NCBI GenBank assembly: GCA_025175895.1
Contig: JAKLTH010000238.1
Coordinates: forward strand, 6,696,001-6,760,000
Length of the DNA: 64,000 nt
Direction: 5' to 3'
Source of the DNA: Wurfbainia villosa
Lineage: Eukaryota > Streptophyta > Magnoliopsida > Zingiberales > Zingiberaceae
The notes beneath the pieces were generated by a model. The model saw nothing but the letters and a program-made list of their open reading frames with translations, searched no databases and was not told the DNA's origin. Positions 11,201 to 23,509 of the stretch are shown piece after piece; the first letter of the stretch is position 1, and every line of letters begins with the position of its first letter. The position numbers were made by a program, and so were the translations under genes.

Positions 11201-14200
11201 AGTATTTGAGGACTATAAATCTTCTGGAACAATTTTTTTTTCATCTACATATGAGCTGTGCCAAAATCTTATTAAACTGAAATGAATCTGGAGGATTTTT
11301 ATTTTATTTTATTTTATTTTATTTTTTTGCAAATCGTATTTCTCAAACTCCCCTACTCCCTGACTATACAAAATGAGATGTTATCCAACAAAGTTGATAG
11401 AATTCTAGGACTGTAGAATTAGTACTGTGTGATAAGCAACATTCAGCTGTAAGATTATAAAAGAATAGCGATGATTTGATTCAATGCATTCAATAGGAAT
11501 GGCTACTATAAAGAAAAAGAAAGAGCTCATCCAATTGAACTTGAATATATTGGAAACTAAACCCAACCAATCAACTAAAAAGATGGATCATATATATACA
11601 CCATAGGAGCCATGAGGTAAGGGTAGGAGGAATCTCAGACAATGACACGTAAAAAAGGAAAAACATTGTCATATGAAGAGACAGTCAAATGACAAGCACT
11701 AGCGAGAGCAAGGCCATCCACTGCAACAAATAATCTCACAGGACTTAGAAGATATAGGATAAAATTCATGCGCTAACAAAAAAGATCATGGCATTGCATA
11801 TCTCAGTCAAGGATCTCATTTGAAATATGCAAAGATCTTCGACATAGAGAATTGTAGTATTTGATTGAACAAAAGAAAGAATAGTAGGGGAACTTCTTTA
11901 TATGCCTAATAATAACTACTCTCCAAAGAGTTTAAAACTGACTAGATTTTGTAAAACAAAAAAATGTAAAATTAATATATGTATAATCAGTTCAAAATTA
12001 GATCAAGAATTAGTTTATTTACTGGATTGATTATTTTTATTTTTAAAAAGTTCTATCTTTTTATTGCATCATTCTCTTTCACTAAAAAGAACTTGAGTCC
12101 CTTCAAATTGTCAACATTCTCTTTTATTGTCCCTTCTAATAAATAAAAAGAAAGGTTATCTCAACACTTTCTTATGCAGTATTTGTCTTCAAGGAGCCAA
12201 ACTTAACTTCATAGTCACCTTCTCTTATCGTTTCTTCTAATGAAGGAAATATTGCTAGTTACGGTAAGGTGAAATTTCATTTATATAGCAATTGCAGCTT
12301 CAATGTCTGAAAAAGACAACTGAGGAGAGACTCCATGAGTGCAACAAGTAAAAAGGTCAACAAATAAAGATGAAGGTCCAAATGTCTTCATTGCAATACA
12401 ATAAGACTCTCAATTCAGTATGAAGTGAGGAAAAAAAATCAAATCATAGTTGACAAACTTTAGATGTCAAGTACCAACAAACAGCATATTATCAATATGT
12501 CTTAATAAACTGCGATAAGCAAATCTATCACTTGACAAAATAGGATCATCAAGAAAAAGTAGGGAGTAGCACATGGAATGCTAAGATTGACTCCAATCAA
12601 GCCATTGTCATTTTAAGAGTTCAACTTTGGACTTATTTTATAGTTCTTTGAGATCAAGTGATTGATTAAATGAGGTTGTAGCCTGAACTAATGAACTGTA
12701 TTTTGTGGTAATGAGGTTGGCATATCATTTTATCACACCATGGAGTCAATATCCATCCTAAGAAGGAGAACAAGCCTTGCCACATTAAAACTCTAACTCA
12801 ATGATAAGGGTGAAGTCAATAGTGACAGAAGATGCATTACTTGTACACTTTCATCTACGCCTGTATATATGCGGAGTAGCAGCAACATAGATGAGAAGTA
12901 AAACAGTGTCAAAGTCATCTTCCAATTCCTTTATCAAATAGCATCATCATCCTCTCAATCTCATGGATGGATTAAACTTCAAGTTGAAGATTTTCATTAT
13001 CATAATCGGCTAATGCTTAGTTGTCCACACTATTTCAATTTTGAATGGAATGAAATGGACATATTTTATACATTTTTTAACAAGTCGAGATGTATACCTA
13101 CATTTCTGTTCTGGTTATTGAAAAACTAAATATGCTAACCAAATACCAATAAATACTACATTAATTTGTCTATTTCAGTGTGTAAAAATCAATTAAACAC
13201 TATCTAAGAATTTTTAATTGAATATTGCAACATACAAACCTTAATTTGACAACCTTGAACCACAGAATATTGATCTATAAATAGGGATGGAAGTCAAATA
13301 TTGTGTTTCTTGTGTAAGAGGGAGCTATAACTGTAGCCTCATTTGGGAAACCTTAACACGTCTTCAGACATGAATGCATGTTAGTGACATTGGAATCAAA
13401 TTCAACAGTCTTGTTAATCAAACAAGAACCCGAAAAAAGTGCATCTTTGGAGCTGGAGCAACTGATGCAACGGTAAGTTAGAAAATAGAAGAAGATTACC
13501 TGGAGTTGGTGGCCAGTTTGTTCAGCCTTTAGTTCCTGAAGATCATTAATATGAAAGAAAACACAAATAAATAAAATTGGTCATGTAAATGAAGAAACTT
13601 CAGCAAACTAAAATAAGTTCATTGTACTAAAGCTGTTTAAAACGTCAGCCAGATGCACCTGCTCATTAAGTGCCTCTCTTAAATATGCGATTAGAGTTGC
13701 TCTAGACAATTCAGATGTCTTCAGTTGCTCAAGGCACTCTCCTAGAATGCCATGCTGAATTTGTAAGTTTCCAATAATTTCAGATCCATTTGCACTTCCT
13801 ATTCAACAACCATTGGATTAGTCCCAAGGTGTGATGTCAAAAAACAAAATAAAATTTGACAGATAAGCTTGAGTCAAACTAACATTATTCATCACCTATT
13901 TAGCATTTAGTGAATGAAATTCCAAATATGATAAAAGGGATCACAATGCAGCTACCTGTCAGTGAGATGTAAATATGGTTTTGTCTACAAGATGGGCTAC
14001 AAAAATTAGTAAGAAATTGATGCAGCGCAAGAAGAGAGTTTGATTATTTGAAGATAGGTAGCGTAGGAAACTGAAATATAGTTTAAAACCTGCTGAAGGG
14101 ACTTAGGTATCACACCAAAAAAGCCTAGGCATCACACCATAGGCAAATTATATCACACAATCTGAAAAATAAAATAAAATCTCACTTTTGTATTTCATAC

Positions 14201-17200
14201 TGCAGCAGTACAGAAAATGCACATACCTAGGTGGACTCTTAGAACATGGGAAAAGAAACATAAAAGACTCATAGGTATATACAATCAAGACGCTTGACAA
14301 AAACTTTTGATTACCTCTTTAACATCCCAAACTTTGACTTTCAAGCGTTGGAATTATTGCACTTTATTTCTCAAATAGACTCATCATTATTCAAATATGC
14401 CAAATTAAAAGTTAGGTATTAAAATTCTCATTTTTAGGCTTATAGACTTTTAAAGTAGAGAAGTTGTTGCGTTGTAATTTAAAGGTCACGGGTTCAAGTT
14501 CTAGAACCAACCTCTTGCAAAAGTAAGGTTGCGGACAATAGACACTTTTTCGGGACTCCGCATGGCAAGGGTTTCGTGCATCAGATTGTCTTTTTTTTTA
14601 ATTGACTTTTAAAGGAGAATGCTACTTGTCTCAACCAGTAGCACGGGTTCAAAGTAGAAGGGAGCCTTGGCACAACGGTAAGATTACTGTCTTGTAACCA
14701 AGAGGTCACGGGTTCAAATCCTGGAAACAGCCTCTTATAAAAAAGCAAAGTAAGGCTGCGTACAATGGATTCCTTCTCCGGTACCCCACGTGACGGGAGC
14801 TTCGTGCACCGGATTGTAGTTTTTTTTTTTTTTTTAAAGGAGAATGCTACTTGTCTCAACCAGAATTTTTATGATAATCTTCAAACAATTATTGTGGTGG
14901 ATCTGGAGTAGAAAAAAAAAATCCAACAATTTTACAATATGATATGATAATTTCCAAACAATTATTGTGGGGCATCCATCCTAAGATACATCAGTTTACA
15001 ATGCAAAATAATTTAATTTTTATTTAGATAATATTGTTGAGTATGAGTATGCGTGTTATTTGGAGTTAGAAGCATAAAAATAATTATCTGGACGATTAGT
15101 TCTAGTTCTCAACAAATTAAGTTCATTATTTGCAAGAGTATTATTTGGTCGATATACTCACATTAGCTAAAATTTATATCTCACATATATATGGGATAGT
15201 TATAGCGTTTCCTCTCATTGTGAGATCTAATTATAGATAAATAATATAATAAAATTACATGACAAATATAATGCATGAAAATATGAAAGATGGCCAATCA
15301 ATTAACATGCAAGTAAAAGAGAATGTTAATGATGGTATTTTTATTTTTTATTTTAATTATTTTATGGATGATACCATGATAACTAAACTAAATAGGAGAT
15401 GATAGTATTTTGCTGAGCTTCTACGTATAATATGTGATGATACATAGAAAATTGTGAGGAAAACTAAATAAATGTGAGTAGTTTAAAATTATTGACTGAA
15501 TAAGAAAAACAACTTTCAAAAAGAGGAAATGTGTTTATACTTAGATGATGAGGTTCATAGATTTTGAAGTTACCACTAGGATCGAGGTTGAAAAATGGAT
15601 GAAGATGCATAATCTTGCAATTTTGCAAGATCAAGGAGATATGAAATAGGATATCAAGTTCCGATATTGAACCACCAAGTTTCAGTTCTTGTATTAATTG
15701 ACATAACAACAAGATTGAATCTTCAAACCACGCCACAACAAGGACAAAATTGATGAAGCGAAGAGGATAATTACCTCATGTAGAAAAAAGTAAGATACCT
15801 CATTAATCAAAAGTTGAATATTACCTAAACATCGATGACCTTATGACCTCAATCTTAAACATACTAGGAAATAATAAAGAACACATGTTAGATTCGAACT
15901 GGGACACAATTATCCCTTAATTATTTACCGAAAGAAAAAATACGACAATCCCCAAATTAACAAACGATAAAATGAGATTTAAAATTTATTTGTAGAGGCG
16001 CCAATATTGAAATATATTCTAAGTTGTTTAATTTATTTGCACATTCACCAATGACGGATTATTCTCTAATTTATTTCTCAACTTTGTTTCCTTCTTTGCG
16101 ATATTTGTTTCTTTCCAGGTTAAACAGTTTGATATTTCAAAGTAATTGATCTATGCTTTGGATATTGGAATTACACATCAGATACATCCAATTGTCAGGT
16201 TGAAAATTGACTAGTACTTTAAACCTTTGTTCAAGGAGATGAAATGGCATGAGTTATGCACATCCTACACGTATTTGAAAGTAATTGGTCTACGCTTTGG
16301 TACCAAAATTAGATAACACACACAACCAATTGTCAAATTAAAAAATTGTTAGGTCATCCTATAAGCAATCCTGCCAATTGGAATTTCTGGTTAATTTACA
16401 CTTTGAGTACTATAGTCAAAGAGGATGTTGTTATAATGCTTAAGAGTGTGTCCATGTTAGTGCACTAAAAAATTTTGTACCTTGTTACTGTAGCTAATGT
16501 GCATTGCTCCTTATTGCAATATCATGCTCCTCACAAACAAAAATTTGAACTTTATTTATTTACAAATTCCCGGAGAGAAATCAAAACCTTGTGTTGATCA
16601 GTAGAACATGGACCTAGGATTGACTGAAGACCGAATTGTTTAGCAAGAAGCAATCGTGAAAAAACAAACAGACAAATAAAGCCAATTTGTTTAAACCTAT
16701 AAGAGTAAAATTGATAGGTAATAAATAAGCTACTAACTGAAACAAGGTTTTTTTTTCCTAAGGTTTTAATCCATTGTTGCAGTGGCAGTCACCTATTTTA
16801 TGCTACAGTATACCCAGGAATAATAGTGTAAAAAAGAGGTGCAAATGAAATTCAAGCAAATACTTATTAACAGATAAGAAAATATACCTATCTCAAAATC
16901 ACTACCCAGTTCCTTTTCTACTTTATCAATGATGTTAAGAGCAGCTTGACATTTTCCAAATAAAGAATCTTCATCAGAAAGTTTATCATAGCTTGAAATA
17001 ATCTTTTCTAGCATTCCACTAGGTTGCTTCTGCACAAATCAAACAGACTTATAAACACAAAAGTACTGTAGCAAATTATAATGCACAAACTTCAGAACCC
17101 ACGGATAGGCTTAAACAAATACACCCCACAACTAAAGCTCCTTACCGAGTTTTGAGTAATGGCCTTTCCATTTTTATTTTTATCGTCAAGCTTCCTTCCC

Positions 17201-19759
17201 AGTATCTCTTCCTTGAGAATTTGTCCCCGTGAGCCAAAAACTTTACGCTCTTCCCAAATGTTAACCTAAAAAGATTACTAATTTAGAAATCAAAAATAAC
17301 ATTTTTCCCATTGGTCAAAAAGATAAGTGTGAACAAGTAGCATTTGCAGAATCAATGTTGCATGGTTTCAAATTTTAACATGTGTCAATAGGCAAAGGCG
17401 AAATTTTTCATTCCATCTATTGACCAACACACGAGATACTGCAATACCCCAGTATGCAAGTGGACAAATTATGTTGTTTCTCCTTCATCGCGAAATTCTT
17501 CTGTGAGCCTAAGCTTTCTTTTGCAAGGACGAACCTTCCACTTAAGCCATGAGCATCTTCCACCTTCATCACAAGCATCTTCCACGAGCCCAAGCTTGTT
17601 CGACAATAAAAATCTCTCTTAAGTTGCAAGTGTTTTCCACCTTCATTATGAGCATCTTCCACTAGCCCAAACTTCCACATGGTGACAAAACCCTCTTTAC
17701 TCTTTATGTTCATCTAAACCCAAGATAATCATAGTTATCACCTTCCCACACTTATGGCTTCCCCTTTCCAAAGCTCAAAAGGGCACCCCTTATTTCCGTT
17801 ATCGTTAAAAGAGCATCCTATATTGAAAAAAATATCAAAGAGCACCCCATCAATACCCTTCTTCTAGCACTTGTGTAGCAGTTTTGGTAAAAAAATTGCT
17901 ACAATGTGTAACAATTTTGGCCAAGATTACTACAAATAATTTTAGTCAACCTAGTCAATATAGTAGCAATTTTAATCAAAATCAGTGTTTGAGCAATTTT
18001 GATCAAGTTGGAGCAATTTAGAATAAGTTGAAGCGATTTTGACCAATTTAAAAGAAATACTATGATATAATAATGCTTCATGTGTAGCGATTTTACTTCA
18101 TGTTGCAGCAGCTTTAACCAAAACTACTACTACGACAGCGTTAGAATAAGAGTATTTTATATGAAAAATAGGATGAGGCATCCTTTTGATTTTTTTTTCA
18201 ACATGGAGAGCCCTTTTGACGTTAACGAAATTAAGGGGTGCCCTTTTGATTTTTGCCTAAAGGTAAATGTACTCCAAAAGAAGAACGTCACATGCATTAC
18301 TAGGTATCAAGATGTTTTAAATTTAAAGTAGGATGGTCATTTGATTCAAGGATACTTCATTTTCTTAAGAAAGTGGAATGAACTAGTTGTATATTATGCT
18401 ATTCAAGAAAGTGTTGTATATTGAGAAAGTGGAATGAATTTCAAGAATGTACTTCATTTTGTTGAATAATATCATGGAGATGGCAGATGGTTGACATATA
18501 AATGATATTCATTTTCATAGTGATTATGCCAAACATCCAATCAAGTATTGCTGGAATAAGTTTAGAGGACAATCTAATGCACATACTGCTCAGCATCGCT
18601 GACTATTAATACTAGTTCAGTTGATAAGATGGGCATGACAAATATATGTGCTTCAATTTGAACAAGGTGTTAGAGATAAAGAGTTTAATTCCCATGGTGT
18701 GAGTTATTAATTTGGTATGAGAAGAAAGTCTAGTAAAGATATTCAAAAATCAGGTTGAGGCCCGGAAGGAAATATAAACAGAAATGTATAAGCCTGCACT
18801 TGAAGACTTCACGGTAAATTAGTATAATGAGAATAGTAAGAATCTGTGAGATTAAACTTTTCTTTAAATTTCATGCTTCAGAAAAGGGGGGGGGCAAACT
18901 TACTTCGAATCTGTTAACCAAAAGAGAAATTAAGTTATAAAAAAAGTAAATAAGAAAATAAAAATAATTGCACTTCCAAATGATGATAGAAAGACAAGCG
19001 AATAAGAGAAGCAATTTTATGTTACCAATCTTTGCACAGTTTTCCTTTCAATATCACCTCCATTAGCAAATACATCAGATAAAGCATCAGGAAGCACTTT
19101 CCAGAATTCATTAATGAACTCTAAACCTTTCCGCCGACTGTTCTGCAAAATATCATTGGCCAGGTACAAGAAGGAAACTCTTTGTTCCCTAGGGGAGGAA
19201 TAGAATTGCCGCTCCCAGGTTTCAACAACCTGCTTAGCTTTGTTCCGATGGAAGATGCACCAATGTGATAAGGCTAATTAAAGTTAAGCATAATAGATCC
19301 AGATCAGTTTATTGCTAAAAACAACTGACATTGTTCACCAGGGCAAAACAATCAAGAGCTGGAACATTTCAGAAAGGGAGAAAGACTAAGAAGGCTCAAA
19401 AGGGAAATAGAGGATGGATAACACATAGAAAAGATAAAAATTCTAAATAAACATCTAATGTATTTCATGACATACTAATTTTGATCTAATATATCATAAG
19501 GCATTTGAGAAAGATCCCAAAAAAGGAACTCTAAAAATATAATGCATATAACATCTATAAATCCTAAAAGGTCTAAAATAAATTGAACTAGCACTTCTAA
19601 AATCCAGCATATTTCTTCCCCACAATTTATGCAGTCATGTGCACCAGTCAAAAGATGTGAAATAATTTTAGAGACAAGGATACTCTCTATACTCTGCTGT
19701 GAATTGTTAAGTTTGGCAAGCTTATCCACCAAAATCTGCCCATTGAATGAACCATTCAT
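8201..19759 (-). CDS. CID domain protein, RPRD1-like (regulation of nuclear pre-mRNA)
   Basis: Proteins of this family use an N-terminal CID (RPR) domain to bind the phosphorylated CTD of RNA polymerase II and act in transcription and 3'-end processing in the nucleus. Exons, minus strand: 19759-19684, 19273-19026, 17265-17146, 17029-16888, 13798-13659, 13535-13500, 8941-8201. All have AG/GT borders and the phases fit, giving 500 residues, the usual plant length. The protein starts MNGSFNGQILVDKLAKLNNS. CID landmarks follow: LSHWCIFHRNKAKQVVETW, VSFLYLANDILQNSRRKG and VQRLVNIWEER (to about residue 130). Then come a helical region (EKIISSYDKLSDEDSL..., LGECLEQLKTSELSRATLIA), a coiled-coil stretch (ELKAEQTGHQLQVAELRCKQ), and a Pro/Ser-rich tail ending PPLTRQ. 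Introns of 4558, 3089 and 1760 bp hold SINEs and a MITE. No frame damage was seen. Confidence 0.93.
9891..10044 (-). mobile_element. tRNA-derived SINE, copy 2 (in CID gene intron)
   Basis: Same family as 1464-1634 but more diverged: the box B reads GGTCACTAATTTGAATC. It is bracketed by a 15-bp duplication with one mismatch (AATTGGATTCTAATT at 9876-9890, AATTGGATTCTAGTT at 10045-10059). It lies in the 4.6-kb last intron of the CID gene, in the same orientation as the gene. Confidence 0.8.
11281..11330. repeat. (TTTTA)n simple repeat
   Basis: A short run of ATTTT pentamers inside the last intron of the CID gene. The rest of that intron (8942-13499), apart from the SINE at 9891-10044, shows no gene or recognisable element. 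Confidence 0.7.
14456..14603 (+). mobile_element. tRNA-derived SINE, copy 3 (diverged)
   Basis: Box B GGTCACGGGTTCAAGTTCT and the 3' body (GTAAGGTTGCGGACAATAGA, then GGGTTTCGTGCATCAGATTG and a T run) match the family. Box A is badly worn. The flanking repeat GACTTTTAAAG is at 14445-14455 and 14604-14614. It lies in the 3.1-kb intron of the CID gene, antisense to the gene. Confidence 0.75.
14639..14832 (+). mobile_element. tRNA-derived SINE, copy 4 (well preserved)
   Basis: Contains GAGCCTTGGCACAACGGTAA (box A) and GGTCACGGGTTCAAATCC (box B), then AAGGCTGCGTACAATGGATT, CACGTGACGGGAGCTTCG and a T15 tail. A perfect 31-bp direct repeat flanks it (14608-14638 and 14833-14863), which is long for a SINE target duplication. 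About 20 extra bases precede the usual 5' end. It sits directly downstream of SINE copy 3. Confidence 0.85.
17770..18262. mobile_element. foldback MITE with AAAAGGGCACCCCTTA-type inverted ends
   Basis: The left arm (from 17774) reads CTCAAAAGGGCACCCCTTAT, then GAAAAAAATATCAAAGAGCA. The right arm read inward (from 18255) reads ATCAAAAGGGCACCCCTTAA, then TTGAAAAAAAAATCAAAAGG. The arms are about 80 bp and imperfect. The loop is full of repeated AGCAATTTTGGTCAAAATTG-like words. It lies in the 1.8-kb intron of the CID gene. A worn relative is in the first intron of the kinase gene (46620-46985). Confidence 0.6.
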
Positions 19760-21146
19760 TGTTCCTTATCAGAAGTTCAGTATGCTGGAAAGAATAGAAT
19801 AACATTAGAATACGAGATTAAGTGAAGGAGGAAAACAACATAATATCAAAAGCATACAATGCAAATCCTAAAAACGCACTAGGATTTAACAACAGAAAAT
19901 TAACAAAGTGAAGAAACAATAATTGCAAAATTAAAATTTACAGTACTAGGTTCACATTATCTTATTAGAATTTACAATATTTACAAATGGTTTTTCATCA
20001 TTTAACTGAAATAAAAAAGCATAAAAATGTTTTGAATAAAAATGCAAAATACACAGTAGCTAACTAAACAAGCCACAAGGACCATTCGAACCGACACGAG
20101 AATGATACAGAATTCGTTACACAGGCCCACAGCACATCATGAGCTTGAATACATTTTTAATAAATAGTAAGAAATAGGTAGGTCAAAGCAGACAGACCAT
20201 AAACACATTTCAAAAGAACCTGAATGCATGTAAATATTATCAATTCACAATTAGATATTTACACAATAATTAACAGTACACATCAGAAGAAACAACATGT
20301 ATTTCAAAAGGGGGAAATGTCTAATGGATTGTAAAAGTATTGATGTTCTGATCCTTATGCAACTCTGAACTACACTAAAAATCTGACTAACAGAGCATAC
20401 AAATCGACATAACTTTTTTAGGACAGAGCAAATATCTACAAGTAAAAATTTGAATATACCTAAAGACTTCATATGACAATAATAGCACTAAGTTGCCACT
20501 GACTTATATTTGCAAGTGCCAATAATCAAGTACTAGTAATTGAAATCATATTGACAAACTAAATGACAAAGTAAAATGGAAACAGCAGAAACTACTTGGT
20601 GGTGATGAATTTAGTTGGAGCAACGACTAACCAATGCCTAGACCTTAGGAATTTGAAGTAAAATATATCAACTAAAGTCAAGGGTGACAACATGATAAAA
20701 GAAAACTCCGCTTCCAAGGATAAATCTCGCGAGCAGACAGGGATCCATGAACCAATCAATTTCCAAGAGCAATAGCCAACAGGAACTATTCATTTCAACG
20801 GATTGACACGCGGGAGAAAAGAAAATAGGATCATTTGAGGTCGTCTTCCCGTAAAGGCCACAACTTCAGTCAAAAAGCATCGAGTTTCCTTCTTTACTGG
20901 ATAAGTAATAAACAATTCTGCGCTCCTATTGGCACACCATCTTCAGGACGATAAAGCCCTAGGGTAAAGGGGAAATGGCGTACCTAACTAGTAATTCTAC
21001 CAAAGACACGCCACCGCAGACCAATTCCATGCCCGAGGAACACATTTCAAAGGCAACCAGCAGCTCGGCATTATAAAAGAAAAGAGGAAGAGAGGAAATG
21101 CGCGGAAAGGAAGGGATCGAACAAGAGAAGCCATTGAGAATCTGAC

Positions 21147-21260
21147 CTGAAAATTCTAGGTCTGAGGCGGAGGGAGGCGAATCTAGGACTGGAATTTGCA
21201 GAACTCTCGGTGGGTTCGATCGACGCCTGGATGAGATGGTCAGGGTTTTGTTTACGTTTT
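21147..21260 (-). other. probable 5' UTR exon of the CID gene
   Basis: The ATG exon is preceded by a good acceptor (TTTCCAG at 19785-19791), so the transcript should begin in an upstream exon. A donor CAG/GTCAGA stands at 21147/21146, next to an otherwise unexplained mixed-composition stretch on the same strand. The right limit (transcription start) is a guess. Confidence 0.4.
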
Positions 21261-21513
21261 TGTGGTTAGGGTTTCGGGAATGGAGTCCGACCTTTCTGTT
21301 CTTTTTCCCTCTCTTAGAATGTTTTTTCTAATTACAAATTACATTTTTCTGGAATTATTTTCTAATTTTAAGCTTTCCTTTTTTTAATAATTAAGATATC
21401 GATTAGTTTCTAAATTTTCATAGCCCTGAAAGAAAAAATATTCTACGATGCATCGTAAATTAAAAATTGAATTTTGGAAGACTACAACAGAGTCGGCACC
21501 CTCGATGTTCTAA

Positions 21514-22009
21514 GCCCGGGCGTTTGATTGGAAGATGGGAATAGAAATGAGAATGGATTTGATAGTAACCGAGAATGAGAATGGGTTTTGTCATTCCAAT
21601 AATATTGTTTGATTTATAAGTTGGGAATGAGAGCGATCGGCAACCGGCGATGATCGACGGCGGTCGACGACCGACTGTCGGAGGCGACCGACGACGACCG
21701 ACGACCGATGGCCGGAGGCGATTGACGGCGGCCGGCGACAGGCGACGACCGACGACCAGCGGCGGCCGACGATGGCGGCGGCACGATCGGCGGCGACATC
21801 GATAATCGAGCGATGGTGAGCGACCATCGGCGGCGACGGACGACGACGAACGGGAATGAAACCCAAACCTCCCATGTGAGATGAATTTTGTTGATTCTCA
21901 ATTATTTAAAATTCATTCTCAAACCCTCCTTCCTAAAACTATTAACCAAACACTTGATATGATTCTCATTTTCATTCCCTCATTCCAAATCCACCAATCA
22001 AACGTCATC
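21514..22009. mobile_element. Tourist-type MITE with CpG-rich core
   Basis: The ends share CGTTTGATTGG as inverted repeats (left GGGCGTTTGATTGGAAG, right read inward GATGACGTTTGATTGGTGG). TAA lies at both borders (21511-21513, 22010-22012). The interior has complementary GAATGAGAATG / CATTCTCATTC runs and an about 230-bp core (21630-21860) of CGACC/CGACGG triplets. The core produces two overlapping 94-95 residue open frames that are not genes. A truncated copy in opposite orientation is at 37423-37692. Confidence 0.65.
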
Positions 22010-22012
22010 TAA

Positions 22013-23505
22013 ATCTTTTATAGATAAAAAAAATTATTTTTCATAAAATTGAATCTTTTTCTTATTCAATTATAAAAAAAAAATTCATTCGACCTCGACG
22101 GAGGCTCCAACTGCCCCTGCCTAATAGCTCTGGACTGCAATGCATCATAAATTAAAAATCGTTTTTCAAGCACCTACAATTCGAATTTCAACATATTTAC
22201 AAGAATTTATTTCGAATGAAATACTCGACCTTAAAAAGTTAAATTGTTACACCATCCGCTGTGAGTATTTCTCGATTTATCCTGCGATCGATAAAATTTA
22301 TTCGTAAAATCAAATCGATTGCTCTCCGAATTAGTCGGACTAAATACTTGAATATCTGATACCAATTAAAAAATATTTACTTCACTACCGTCAAAATTAC
22401 TAATTAATTATAATCAAAAAGTATTTTCATATCGATAAAAAAAATGCTCAAATAATTATTAGAATAATCTCGATCAAAACTATTACAATTATAGCAGATT
22501 TAATTAAAATTATTATAACACAATGTAAAATAGTCGAACAAAATTATTCAGGTTAATTGTTATCGAAATTATCTCAATTAAAATAATTTTGACTAAAATT
22601 ATTAGAACATAATAGATGAGCAATCTTTTATTTTATTTTATTTTCCCCCGAATAAAATCATTAAATTAGAATTTATGTGTCAAGATTGTAAACATAAAAT
22701 AGCTTCTACAACTAATGAGAGAAATCAACCTTAGAACTCCACTTAATCTCCATATCTCAACTCACCTCCTCCATTGAAGCTTGTGACCACATCCACAGCT
22801 TCCACTGATCCAGTGTCATCGCCGAGGCGGCTGACCTTCCGATCGACTAGTTCCGTATCCGGCGAGGAATCAACAGGAACAACTGCTATGTCAATGGCAT
22901 GATCAGAAAGAAACCACATTCTTTAGGAAGATAATTCGTGCAATGGATACCTGCAAATCCAAGATCATCAAGTCTAGTCATGTTCTAAAGTAGTTGGTAT
23001 TAGGGTTCCACATCCAAATGAGGTACATCAGTACATCACAATGTAGAGTGTATCAATGAAGCACCAGATTAATCTAACTGTTACAATTACCACAACTCAG
23101 AGCAGTTTTGATCTGATGGGCTAAAATGCACCATGGAACAAAAATGTTCTACTTGAAGTAATTTTCACCAAATCCACCCTTCGAAAAATGCTTAATCTTA
23201 AACATTTAAGTTGATGAACCAGTCGGATAGAAGATGGAAGAGAAATATCGAAAAGATGTGCATAAATAATAAAATTCCATGGGCATTTTATGAATCTCAT
23301 TCTCCCCCAACTCTCTTGCTGTGGATGGATGATATCCACAGCTAGTTACCTCATGGCATTCGCCTTGTGTTGTTGTTCTCCTAAGCCAACACACTTACCT
23401 TCCTCCCAAGTAAACTGACCTCGGAAGCGAAAGCCTGATTTACCTGAAGTATTTTGCGATTTGATCAGCAATAACACATCATAACTCCATTTGAATCTGT
23501 TTTGA
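22013..23505. other. 3' flank of the COL gene, no further gene
   Basis: The right part should hold the COL 3' UTR. The AT-rich part at 22200-22640 contains repeated AATTATTTTGATTAAAATTA-like words in both orientations, probably an old MITE. No polyadenylation site was assigned. Confidence 0.35.
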
Positions 23506-23509
23506 ACAT

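Noticed and set aside
14639..14720. tRNA gene
   Set aside because: Boxes A and B are present, but the sequence does not fold as a cloverleaf with a mature 3' end, continues into a conserved SINE body, and is flanked by a target duplication.
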